This document shows, one piece after another, positions 1-5,640 of a stretch of 5,640 nucleotides of DNA. The stretch spans positions 1-5,640 of the forward strand of contig CAZDPQ010000154.1 in assembly GCA_964507305.1 (NCBI GenBank), read 5' to 3'. A program made the position numbers and the translations under genes. Numbering within the stretch: position 1 is the stretch's first letter; every line of letters begins with the position of its first letter. Under the pieces are notes generated by a model that searched no databases, was not told the DNA's origin, and worked only from the letters and a program-made list of their open reading frames with translations. The DNA is from JAQVYV01 sp964507305 (GTDB lineage: Bacteria > Bacillota > Clostridia > Saccharofermentanales > UBA5734).

Positions 1-26
1 AAAATGAGGTGTAAGAGATTGTCGAA

Positions 27-584
27 TTGATCCAAAAGCTGCTCGAAAACAACATCCGCTCGGTGCGCCGCGTGATCGATACCATGGGGAACTACATCGG
101 AGCCGTGGATGCGTCCGACGACCTCGGCACGCAGCAATCCCCTTATATCGGGCCTGAAATGTACAGCGATTTCGTCCTGCCGTATCTCCGGAAGTACTGC
201 GATTTTGTCCATCAGAATTCCGATCTGAAAATATTCATGCACACCTGCGGTTCGATCGAGCCGCTGATCCCGTGCATCATCGAAGCCGGAGTCGACATCA
301 TCAATCCGGTGCAGATTTCCGCGCGGAACATGGATCCGGCGATGCTCAAGCAGAAATACGGCGACCGGATCTGCTTCTGGGGCGGCGGATGCGACACCCA
401 GAACATTCTTTCATCGGCAAGCCCGGAAGAAGTTGCGGAAAATGTCAAGATGCTGACGGACATATTCAAGCCCGGAAGCGGATTCGTTTTCAACCAGGTC
501 CATAACATCATGGGCGATGTACCGCCGAAAAATGTCGTGGCTTTGCTGGATGCGGCGTACCGGAACAGTTTTTACGGCAATTGA
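27..584 (+). CDS. URO-D superfamily (MtaA/CmuA-like) protein, C-terminal half only; probable broken gene
   Basis: This encodes the C-terminal half of a uroporphyrinogen-decarboxylase-fold (TIM barrel) protein: 185 residues are visible, against about 330-400 for the family. Counting from the TTG at 27, recognisable family segments are DASDDLGTQ (28-36), HTCG (72-75, the H-x-C zinc motif of MtaA/CmuA-type methyltransferases), GVDIINPVQ (88-96), FWGGGCDTQ (117-125) and VHNIMGDVPPKN (158-169). The last is the usual closing motif of this branch. No start is convincing: TTG 27 lacks a Shine-Dalgarno, and family-like sequence (E-I-V-E-L) already runs upstream of it. An in-frame TAA at 12-14 interrupts the frame, with N-E-V readable before it. 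I infer a nonsense mutation, a sequencing error or a remnant; the N-terminal half would lie outside the window. The substrate is unknown. The assignment to the superfamily is firm, the intactness is doubtful. Confidence 0.75.
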   Translation: MIQKLLENNIRSVRRVIDTMGNYIGAVDASDDLGTQQSPYIGPEMYSDFVLPYLRKYCDFVHQNSDLKIFMHTCGSIEPLIPCIIEAGVDIINPVQISARNMDPAMLKQKYGDRICFWGGGCDTQNILSSASPEEVAENVKMLTDIFKPGSGFVFNQVHNIMGDVPPKNVVALLDAAYRNSFYGN

Positions 585-587
585 CGG

Positions 588-609
588 TGAACCATCCGGC
601 CGGGGTTCA
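588..609. terminator. Hairpin between convergent genes, possible bidirectional terminator
   Basis: TGAACC (588-593) pairs with GGTTCA (604-609). Inside lies CCGG/CCGG (596-603), which can extend the stem after an AT bulge. The element fills the gap between the stop codon of the truncated URO-D gene and the stop codon of the SIS gene, and its right arm includes the SIS stop (607-609, minus strand). Neither side has an adjacent U-tract, so intrinsic termination is only suggested by position. Confidence 0.3.
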
Positions 610-1251
610 GCAGCCGAAAAATTCCTCCTCGAGCATCGCGCACAAGGTATGATAAACCGGCAGATGATACTCCTGGACAAGATAGGTTTCGCTCTCGGGA
701 ACGCAGATGCAGGCATCGCAAAGGTTCTTGAGGGTTCCGCCCTGCATGCCGGTCAGCCCGACCGTCCGAAGCCCTTTCACCGAAGCGACCTTGACGGCAT
801 TGATAACATTGACGGAATTGCCGGATGTCGTGATGCCGATCAGCGCGTCGCCGGGGCGGCCGAGTCCGTACACTCCCTGGGCAAACGTCATGTCGGCCGC
901 GACATCGTTGCTGAAAGCCGAGTTCAGTGAAGTAAAATTGAGCAGCGAAATCGCCGGCAGTCCGATCTGCAGATGATCGGCCAGATAAGTGCCGTCCGGA
1001 TACGAGTCCGTCAATTTCGACCGGTCTTCCTCCCCGATCTGCCGTTTCATCCGGAATCCTTTCATGAGTTCGCCGACGATATGCTCACTGTCCGCAGCGC
1101 TCCCGCCGTTCCCGCAGATCAGGATCTTCCCGCCGGCAGCCAGGCATGCCTGCAGGATCTCAAACGATGCCAGGATGCTTTGGCGGTTATCGGTGAGTTT
1201 CGGATACCGGTCGAACAGGTGATCGACAAGGATGCTCGTCTGTGTTTTCAT
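607..1251 (-). CDS. GmhA-like SIS-domain sugar-phosphate isomerase
   Basis: This is a single-SIS-domain protein of 214 aa, cytoplasmic, most similar in layout to sedoheptulose-7-phosphate isomerase GmhA, which makes D-glycero-D-manno-heptose 7-phosphate for surface heptoses. Visible motifs are CGNGGSAADSEHIVGEL (46-62), the phosphate-binding loop GITTSGNS (139-146), GLTGMQGG (165-172) and VQEYHLPVYH (192-201). His57, Glu61, Gln193 and His201 match by spacing the metal/catalytic residues His61, Glu65, Gln172 and His180 of E. coli GmhA, so the enzyme looks active. About 25 extra residues (roughly 68-95) sit between the first motif and the following strand, which accounts for its greater length than the usual 190-200 aa. 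The ATG at 1251 is supported by AAGGGAG five bases upstream. It is transcribed away from the URO-D/PHP operon. The exact substrate is uncertain: another phosphosugar is possible, and I see no other heptose genes nearby. Confidence 0.88.
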   Translation of the reverse strand: MKTQTSILVDHLFDRYPKLTDNRQSILASFEILQACLAAGGKILICGNGGSAADSEHIVGELMKGFRMKRQIGEEDRSKLTDSYPDGTYLADHLQIGLPAISLLNFTSLNSAFSNDVAADMTFAQGVYGLGRPGDALIGITTSGNSVNVINAVKVASVKGLRTVGLTGMQGGTLKNLCDACICVPESETYLVQEYHLPVYHTLCAMLEEEFFGC

Positions 1252-1256
1252 AGGAT

Positions 1257-1263
1257 CTCCCTT
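1257..1263 (-). promoter_or_regulatory. Ribosome binding site of the SIS isomerase gene
   Basis: On the minus strand this reads AAGGGAG, followed by five bases and the ATG at 1251. It fixes the start of the SIS gene. Confidence 0.7.
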
Positions 1264-1281
1264 ATTTTGTTTATTAAGTTT

Positions 1282-1310
1282 ATTATATAGGTCCCGCCGT
1301 GTTTACGCAA
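1282..1310 (-). promoter_or_regulatory. Sigma-70-type promoter of the SIS isomerase gene
   Basis: On the minus strand a perfect -10 box TATAAT (1282-1287) lies 17 bp downstream of TTGCGT (1305-1310), which matches TTGACA at its first three positions. Transcription would begin near 1275, giving a leader of about 24 nt that contains the Shine-Dalgarno. The -35 overlaps a weak inverted repeat TGTT-N5-AACA (1300-1312). Confidence 0.55.
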
Positions 1311-1365
1311 CAGAGGGAGGTTCATTTTGCGGGCAACGTATCGGTGTGAAAACAGCCACTTTATA

Positions 1366-1394
1366 TTGACATCGCGGATCATTCCGTGTAATAT
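1366..1394 (+). promoter_or_regulatory. Strong sigma-70-type promoter of the URO-D/PHP operon
   Basis: A perfect -35 TTGACA (1366-1371) and a -10 TAATAT (1389-1394) are separated by exactly 17 bp. Transcription would begin around 1401-1403, leaving a 5' leader of about 30 nt before the ATG at 1432. It is the only clear promoter ahead of the three + strand genes, which supports their co-transcription. It diverges from the SIS promoter, with 55 bp between the two -35 boxes. Confidence 0.72.
1375..1386 (+). promoter_or_regulatory. Candidate operator (CGGA-N4-TCCG) in the operon promoter spacer
   Basis: CGGA (1375-1378) and TCCG (1383-1386) form an inverted repeat lying wholly between the -35 and -10 boxes, where a bound repressor would block RNA polymerase. 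Half-sites of only 4 bp can arise by chance, and no regulator gene is in the window, so this is suggestive only. Confidence 0.25.
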
Positions 1395-1419
1395 AGTAAA
1401 GTAAGATTACAAATCAATC

Positions 1420-1426
1420 GGGGGAA
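1420..1426 (+). promoter_or_regulatory. Ribosome binding site of the first operon gene
   Basis: GGGGGAA lies five bases ahead of the ATG at 1432 and supports that start. Confidence 0.55.
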
Positions 1427-1431
1427 CCATT

Positions 1432-2427
1432 ATGGACAGTAGAGAACGGGTCATCAGAGCCATCACATTCGATCAGCCGGATCGCATCCCGGTCGAAGCA
1501 TGGATCCTGCCTGCTGCATGGAACAAGCATGGCGAAAAGCTTGGCGCGGCATTGAAAAAGGCGGATGTCGATATCGCCAATCTCCCCTTCCCCGATCCGA
1601 CCACCGATGATCGGCATTATCACATCGGGTCGTATGTCGACGCCTGGGGATGCACCTGGCATATAAGGCAGGAAGGATTGGCCGGCGAAGTGAAGCATTC
1701 GCCCCTTGAAGACATCAGCCTGCTGAAATCGTACCGGTCGCCGAAAGATCAGATATTGTCCATGGGATATGACGCGAATTGCGAGGATTTCTGCAGGAAC
1801 AACAAACACAAATTCATTCGCGCAGGCTGGATCTATTTATTTGAAAGAATGCAGTTCCTTCGCGGCGTTGAAAATCTTTACATGGATCTGGCGGAAGAAA
1901 GCAATGAGCTTTACACTCTTAGGGACATCGTCGTGGATTTCTGGGTCGAATACCTGAAAAAGATCCTCCAGTACGATGTCGATGCCATCACGATCGGAGA
2001 CGACTGGGGGACCCAGATCAGCCTTCTGGTGTCTCCGGATACCTGGCGCAGGGTATTCAAGCCTGCTTACAAGGTGCTGATCGACATGGCCAAAGCAAAG
2101 GGGAAATATGTCTTTTTTCATTCTGATGGAAATACCTTGAAGCTGTATGATGAATTCATCGATATCGGAGTGGATGCGCTGAATTCCCAGGTCTGGTGCA
2201 TCGGGCTCGAAAACCTTACACGTTATGCGGGAAAGATCTGTTTCTGGGGCGAGCTGAGCCGCCAGACGACTCTGCCCTTCGGGAGTCCCGAAGATATTTA
2301 TGCGGCAGCGGCTCAAATGAAAAAATACCTGACGCATAATGGCGGCGGGCTGATCGGCCAAAGCGAACTCGACGCGGTCATGCCCTTTGAGAATGTCCAG
2401 GCCTTTTTCGACGCCTGGAACCGATGA
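1432..2427 (+). CDS. URO-D superfamily protein lacking the usual H-x-C zinc motif
   Basis: This 331-aa protein has full length for the compact URO-D fold. It opens with the family's N-terminal signature, SRERVIRAITFDQPDRIPVE (3-22), and continues with AITIGDDWGTQ (185-195), FFHSDGN (228-234), GVDALNSQV (246-254), ICFWGELSRQ (269-278), SPEDIY (285-290) and a closing MPFENVQAFFDAW (317-329). The HemE N-terminal motif is absent, so haem synthesis is unlikely. Where MtaA/CmuA relatives carry H-x-C, this protein has His230-Ser231-Asp232. The closing motif also lacks the Cys or His seen in relatives and reads IGQSELD (308-314). Metal binding is therefore altered or lost, and a classical thiol-methyltransferase role is doubtful. 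It has no signal peptide or membrane segment. It is the first gene after a strong promoter, and its stop lies 6 bp before the PHP gene, so the two are probably translationally coupled. Superfamily membership is clear; the reaction is unknown. Confidence 0.9.
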   Translation: MDSRERVIRAITFDQPDRIPVEAWILPAAWNKHGEKLGAALKKADVDIANLPFPDPTTDDRHYHIGSYVDAWGCTWHIRQEGLAGEVKHSPLEDISLLKSYRSPKDQILSMGYDANCEDFCRNNKHKFIRAGWIYLFERMQFLRGVENLYMDLAEESNELYTLRDIVVDFWVEYLKKILQYDVDAITIGDDWGTQISLLVSPDTWRRVFKPAYKVLIDMAKAKGKYVFFHSDGNTLKLYDEFIDIGVDALNSQVWCIGLENLTRYAGKICFWGELSRQTTLPFGSPEDIYAAAAQMKKYLTHNGGGLIGQSELDAVMPFENVQAFFDAWNR

Positions 2428-2433
2428 AGCGAG

Positions 2434-4263
2434 ATGGCGCCCATGCTGGACCCACATGGCAATCCGGAACGGATACGGTACAAGCCGGACAGGATCCGGG
2501 CCGAGCTGCTGAAAAAATACGGTGTCCATTGTGTGGATGGATTCAGCCGCTACAGCAACCGGTACGGGATCTATCAGGAGCAGGTCCAGCCGATCGCTTC
2601 GTTTAAAAACATATTCCGCGCCTACAGGATCGATCATTCCGGAGGACAGTCCTTTGCCTGGCATACGGGCTGTTTGCCGGAAGAGATCACGGCCGGGTAT
2701 GTCGCATTTATTTTTCCCATGGCTTGCGGATACGGCTGTGCATATCCGGAACCGGCCGGGACGTTCCGGCTCCGGGTGAACGGCAGGCATGCCGTGGATT
2801 TCTGCGAAAGCAAGTATTCCAGGCTTTGGAGTCTCGGCGAGTGCCGTTTGTTCTACGATGTGCAGCGCTGCCTGACATCGCCGGAAGGGACCGGTGTCAG
2901 CCCGGATCCTTATATCCGCGATTCGCGGATGTGTTCCTTCGGAGTGGGGACCCTCGTTGTCCCCTCCTCATGGTGTGAAAGCGGCCAAAGCGCCCTGATC
3001 GAGGTCAGCACCTTCGAATATTTCAGATCCGGCACCTGGTGCAGGATCGACGTGATCCATGAAGATTACGCCGATGTCACGGTGATGCTGGATTACGAGC
3101 TCGGCCTGAGCGAAATTTTCCGGAAAAGCCCGGAATATCCGAAAGCATACGGTAAAAACATCTACTTCGGCGATGTCCATGCCCACAGTTTCTGCGGGAT
3201 CAAAAAGCCTTGCGACAGTCTCGGGAAGTACATGGATTGCTCCGCGTGCACCGTTGCCAGGGGCGATGGCAACGGATGCGGCTTCGGAACGATCGCCAAC
3301 AACTACCATAACGCGAAACATGTCGCCGGCCTGGATTTCTTTGCGTTGACCGACCACGACTTCCAGATGAGCGCCGAGGATTGGAGATACCGCTGCGATT
3401 ATGCCAATGCGCAGAACACAGCCGGATTTGTGACGATCAACGCGTATGAGTGCACTTCCTGGCATTACGGCCACCGCAATCTCTATTTCCGCGACGCGTA
3501 TCCGCCGGTATGGCAGCCGTTGACATATGCGGGAGGCGAAACAGACCCGGAGGTCATGTTCCGGTTTTTTGCCCGGCAAGGGGTCGATTTTCTGTCAGTG
3601 CCCCACCATCCGGCGGTCGCCGACCATCCGTTCTGCTGGAGCCGGTTCAATCCGGAATTCGACAGGATGGTCGAAGTGTTTTCGGGGTGGGGCGACAGCG
3701 AGGGCGAAGATTCGCCGCTCCGGGGGAACGGTTCGTATAAGCTGCGTCTGCTGTATGCCCGAAAACAGATCGAACAGGGCCTGCGGTTCGGGTTCATGGC
3801 AGGCAGCGACAGTCACGATGGTTTTGCCGGCACGGCGCAGGGTTCTGCGATCATGAATTTTGCCAACAAATTCAGCGAAGTCGGAAGCGGCGCCACCGCG
3901 GTCCTCGCGGACGGGCTGTCCCGCGAGACGATTTATGACGCGTTGAAAGGCAGAGCTGCATATGCGACGAGCGGCGCAAGGATCAGCGTGGAGTTTTCGG
4001 TGAACGGCGCCATGATCGGGCAAACGGTCCATGCTGCCGGCAACCGGAAAATCGGGATCCGGGTCCAGGCTCCGGGTGAGATCGCAAAAATCCAGATCCT
4101 GAAGAACGGCCGGGTGCTGTTCCGGGAGGATTGCGATCAGAAGGATGTGGAGACCTCGTTTCTCGACCCGCATGCGGAAAGATCCGTCGACTCCTACTAC
4201 GCGAGGATTTTTCAAAAAGACAGGGAGATGGCCTGGGTCACTCCGATCTGGATCGAACGGTGA
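2434..4263 (+). CDS. PHP-domain metallohydrolase, CehA/McbA (DUF3604-like) type
   Basis: This is a 609-aa predicted cytoplasmic enzyme with no signal peptide. Residues 1-235 form an N-terminal region with a beta-rich stretch containing a lectin-like FRLRVNG (111-117). A PHP domain of about 243-465 follows, with every expected metal ligand visible: Asp247/His249/His251 (GDVHAHS), Asp307-His308-Asp309 (LTDHD), Glu339 (AYE), His391-His392 (VPHHP), Glu414, and Asp459/His461 (GSDSH). The C-terminal beta region has RAAYATSGARI (507-517) and WVTPIWI (601-607), as is usual in CehA/McbA-family hydrolases, a family that includes carbamate/ester hydrolases. A phosphoesterase activity is equally possible for the fold. 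Unusual features are 19 cysteines in all and a long Cys-rich insertion (254-282) between the first two metal motifs. ATG 2434 has only a weak AAGCGAG upstream; ATG 2443 is an alternative. It is flanked by URO-D genes in the same operon. Fold and active site are confident, the substrate is not known. Confidence 0.9.
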   Translation: MAPMLDPHGNPERIRYKPDRIRAELLKKYGVHCVDGFSRYSNRYGIYQEQVQPIASFKNIFRAYRIDHSGGQSFAWHTGCLPEEITAGYVAFIFPMACGYGCAYPEPAGTFRLRVNGRHAVDFCESKYSRLWSLGECRLFYDVQRCLTSPEGTGVSPDPYIRDSRMCSFGVGTLVVPSSWCESGQSALIEVSTFEYFRSGTWCRIDVIHEDYADVTVMLDYELGLSEIFRKSPEYPKAYGKNIYFGDVHAHSFCGIKKPCDSLGKYMDCSACTVARGDGNGCGFGTIANNYHNAKHVAGLDFFALTDHDFQMSAEDWRYRCDYANAQNTAGFVTINAYECTSWHYGHRNLYFRDAYPPVWQPLTYAGGETDPEVMFRFFARQGVDFLSVPHHPAVADHPFCWSRFNPEFDRMVEVFSGWGDSEGEDSPLRGNGSYKLRLLYARKQIEQGLRFGFMAGSDSHDGFAGTAQGSAIMNFANKFSEVGSGATAVLADGLSRETIYDALKGRAAYATSGARISVEFSVNGAMIGQTVHAAGNRKIGIRVQAPGEIAKIQILKNGRVLFREDCDQKDVETSFLDPHAERSVDSYYARIFQKDREMAWVTPIWIER

Positions 4264-4317
4264 TTTCCCGCCGGAATGACGATCATTCACGGAATGCAGC
4301 ATGATCGAAAGGATCAG

Positions 4318-4322
4318 AAAGG
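4318..4322 (+). promoter_or_regulatory. Ribosome binding site choosing the start of the last gene
   Basis: AAAGG lies 7 bases before the ATG at 4330 and 4 bases before the ATG at 4327. The more upstream in-frame ATG at 4276 has no Shine-Dalgarno at useful spacing. This favours 4330 (or 4327) as the true start. Confidence 0.45.
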
Positions 4323-4329
4323 CAGCATG

Positions 4330-5514
4330 ATGAAAACCGAAATGACGAAACGGGAACGGATCATGACGGCGCTCTCCAACAAAGAAGCGGACCGGATCCC
4401 CGTAGCCCCGGATGTTTCCTACATGATCCCCTGCAAATATACCGGAAAGCCCTTTCCAGAGGTCCTTTACCGGCAGAATCCGCCTCTTTGGAAAGCGTAT
4501 CTCAATGTTGTTGACTATTTTGATTTCGACGGGTGGTTCATGTACGGAGCGATCCACTGGAAATGCAAAAGCCAGGTGACCCAGCGGTATTATGAGGAAA
4601 AGGATGAATACGGGAGGCTTATGACGGTCCAGGAGATCGATACCCCCGCGGGCCCGCTGCGCCAGAAGATCCTCTATCCGGATTATGATTGTGAGACCGT
4701 CATCGAAAAAGTCATCAAAAACCTGAAGGATGACCTGCCGAAAATCCGCTATCTTTTCCCGGAAATCGAGGGCTATGACGATTCGGTGTATCAGATCCAA
4801 AAAAAAGAACTCGGTGAAAAAGGCATGATGGGGATCGGCATCTATCCCCCCGGATTTCAGTCGCTCCTATACTTCTTTGATGGAAATGTCGAGACAATGA
4901 CCTATGCCTATTATGATGAACCGGAACTTTTCCATGAACTGTGCTCCATTTATGAAAAAGATCAGCTGCGCAAGCTTGAGATGGTGCTTGAGCTGAAGCC
5001 CGATTCCATACTGACCGGCGGAAGCGGCTCCATCACCCTTCAGTCTCCGGAACTCTTCGACACCCTTGCATTGCCCGCCATCCGGAAAATCACCCGCATG
5101 TGCAAAGAAGCCGGTGTCCTGTCGGGGATCCATTCCTGCGGAAAAGAAATGCATCTGATCCGTCGATGTGCGGAAGAAACGGATCTGGATTACGTGAATC
5201 CGCTTGAGATCCCTCCCATGGGCGACAGCACCCTTGCGGAGGCGAAACGGCTGTACGGGGGAAAATTGGCTCTGATGGGCAATCTTCACACCACAGATAT
5301 CATGCTGCGCGGATCCGTACGGGATGTACGGCGCGAAAGCCTTAAAGCCATGCTCGATGCCGGGATCAACGGCGGTTTTGTCCTGTCGACGGGCGATCAG
5401 CCGGGGCGGGATACGCCGGAGGAAAACCTGTGCGAAATGATTCGGGTCTGCAAGGAATTCGGGGCGTATCCGCTGGACACCGATATGATCCGGGCGGAAT
5501 TGGGACGCCTCTGA
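4330..5514 (+). CDS. URO-D superfamily (MtaA/CmuA-like) methyltransferase-type protein
   Basis: This protein has 394 aa from the ATG at 4330, within the usual length for the larger URO-D/methyltransferase branch. The N-terminal family signature TKRERIMTALSNKEADRIPV spans 6-25. Later come GIYPPGFQ (170-177), LTGGSGSITLQSPELF (228-243), GIHSCGK (266-272), DYVNPLE (287-293), ALMGNLHTTD (314-323) and LSTGDQPGRDTPEENL (352-367). His268-Ser269-Cys270 matches the H-x-C zinc motif of MtaA/MtbA/CmuA. The third ligand, a Cys near the C-terminus in MtaA, is not obvious: STGDQ occupies that region. HemE signatures are absent. An in-frame ATG at 4276 would add 18 residues, but these do not look like family sequence and lack a ribosome site. 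It is probably co-transcribed with the PHP gene 66 bp upstream. By family it may transfer methyl groups to or from a corrinoid or thiol, but no corrinoid protein is in view. It is only distantly similar to the URO-D protein at 1432-2427. Confidence 0.9.
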   Translation: MKTEMTKRERIMTALSNKEADRIPVAPDVSYMIPCKYTGKPFPEVLYRQNPPLWKAYLNVVDYFDFDGWFMYGAIHWKCKSQVTQRYYEEKDEYGRLMTVQEIDTPAGPLRQKILYPDYDCETVIEKVIKNLKDDLPKIRYLFPEIEGYDDSVYQIQKKELGEKGMMGIGIYPPGFQSLLYFFDGNVETMTYAYYDEPELFHELCSIYEKDQLRKLEMVLELKPDSILTGGSGSITLQSPELFDTLALPAIRKITRMCKEAGVLSGIHSCGKEMHLIRRCAEETDLDYVNPLEIPPMGDSTLAEAKRLYGGKLALMGNLHTTDIMLRGSVRDVRRESLKAMLDAGINGGFVLSTGDQPGRDTPEENLCEMIRVCKEFGAYPLDTDMIRAELGRL

Positions 5515-5518
5515 TCCC

Positions 5519-5554
5519 GCCATCCGTCCGGATGGCCGATCCGGGCTGCCGGTC
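5519..5554 (+). terminator. Tandem GC-rich hairpins after the operon, possible terminator
   Basis: A perfect 7-bp stem (5519-5525 with 5530-5536, loop GTCC) begins five bases after the last stop codon. It is followed by CCGG-GCTG-CCGG (5541-5552), extendable by two pairs across a bulged T. No T-run follows either stem, so a classic intrinsic terminator is not shown; the hairpins could instead protect the 3' end or mark factor-dependent termination. The rest of the window, 5555-5640, is GC-rich to about 5567 and then AT-rich, with no gene or clear promoter that I can support. Confidence 0.4.
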
Positions 5555-5640
5555 CGCGGCGCCGCCTGTTCACAAAAAAGATACATAAAATTTGCATTTC
5601 CATAATGATTCCATCACATATACGCAGTATGCTTGGGAAA

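Noticed and set aside
12..14. Recoding (selenocysteine or pyrrolysine) as an explanation for the stop in the truncated URO-D gene.
   Set aside because: The codon is TAA, whereas selenocysteine uses TGA and pyrrolysine TAG, and no recoding hairpin can be seen.
1432..2427. Haem-pathway uroporphyrinogen decarboxylase (HemE).
   Set aside because: The N-terminal HemE signature with its Arg-Gln-Ala-Gly-Arg motif is missing here and in the URO-D protein at 4330-5514, and the neighbours are not haem genes.
1837..2790. Open frame of 317 codons on the minus strand opposite the first operon URO-D gene and the start of the PHP gene.
   Set aside because: It is antisense to two real genes and shows no family motifs, so it is a mirror of their codon use.
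4276..4329. Upstream start at 4276 for the last URO-D gene.
   Set aside because: No ribosome binding site precedes it, and the 18 extra residues are not family-like, while AAAGG lies at good spacing before 4330.
3595..4800. Long open frame (401 codons) on the minus strand opposite the PHP and last URO-D genes.
   Set aside because: It runs antisense across two well-supported genes, its translation is low-complexity and rich in R, H, P and D with no recognisable motif, and it has no reason to exist beyond codon bias of the + strand genes.
5569..5622. Promoter for a gene beyond the window (TTCACA at 5569, CATAAT at 5601).
   Set aside because: The boxes are 26 bp apart, too far for a sigma-70 promoter, and other pairings at 16-18 bp are poor.

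Overview
The window holds five protein-coding genes. They are laid out as one truncated gene (+), one gene on the minus strand, and a three-gene + strand cluster. Base composition looks like the mid-50s % GC in coding DNA by eye, with AT-rich promoters, canonical sigma-70-type hexamers and purine-rich Shine-Dalgarno sequences. Several divergent members of the uroporphyrinogen-decarboxylase (URO-D) superfamily sit beside a Cys-rich PHP-fold metallohydrolase. That mix is typical of anaerobic, heterotrophic bacteria that have amplified this superfamily (Lentisphaerota/Kiritimatiellota, Spirochaetes, some Clostridia). The phylum is an inference and cannot be fixed from the sequence alone.

Region by region: (i) 1-584 carries the C-terminal half of a URO-D/MtaA-like protein. 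The frame stays protein-like upstream of the first usable start but is cut by a TAA at 12-14, so the gene looks broken or mis-sequenced. (ii) 607-1251 on the minus strand encodes a GmhA-like SIS-domain sugar-phosphate isomerase with intact metal/catalytic residues and a family-atypical insertion. It converges on gene (i) with only 22 bp between the two stop codons, and a hairpin lies there. (iii) 1252-1431 is a divergent promoter region. The plus-side promoter is near-consensus (TTGACA-17 bp-TAATAT) with a CGGA-N4-TCCG inverted repeat in its spacer. The minus-side promoter is TTGCGT-17 bp-TATAAT. (iv) 1432-5514 is a probable operon: URO-D-like protein, then (6 bp later) a 609-aa CehA/McbA-type PHP metallohydrolase, then (66 bp later) a second, distantly related URO-D-like protein. 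(v) 5515-5640 holds two GC-rich hairpins without a U-tract, then an AT-rich stretch with no gene I can support.

None of the three URO-D proteins has the N-terminal signature of the haem-pathway HemE. By family knowledge they are closer to the corrinoid/thiol methyltransferase branch (MtaA, MtbA, CmuA). They differ from each other at the metal-binding motif (H-T-C, H-S-D, H-S-C), so they probably do different chemistry. No corrinoid protein, transporter or regulator lies in the window, so the substrate cannot be named. A reasonable inference is a small catabolic operon in which a PHP hydrolase and two URO-D-fold enzymes act on related compounds, possibly methylated or esterified ones. This is not demonstrated by the sequence.
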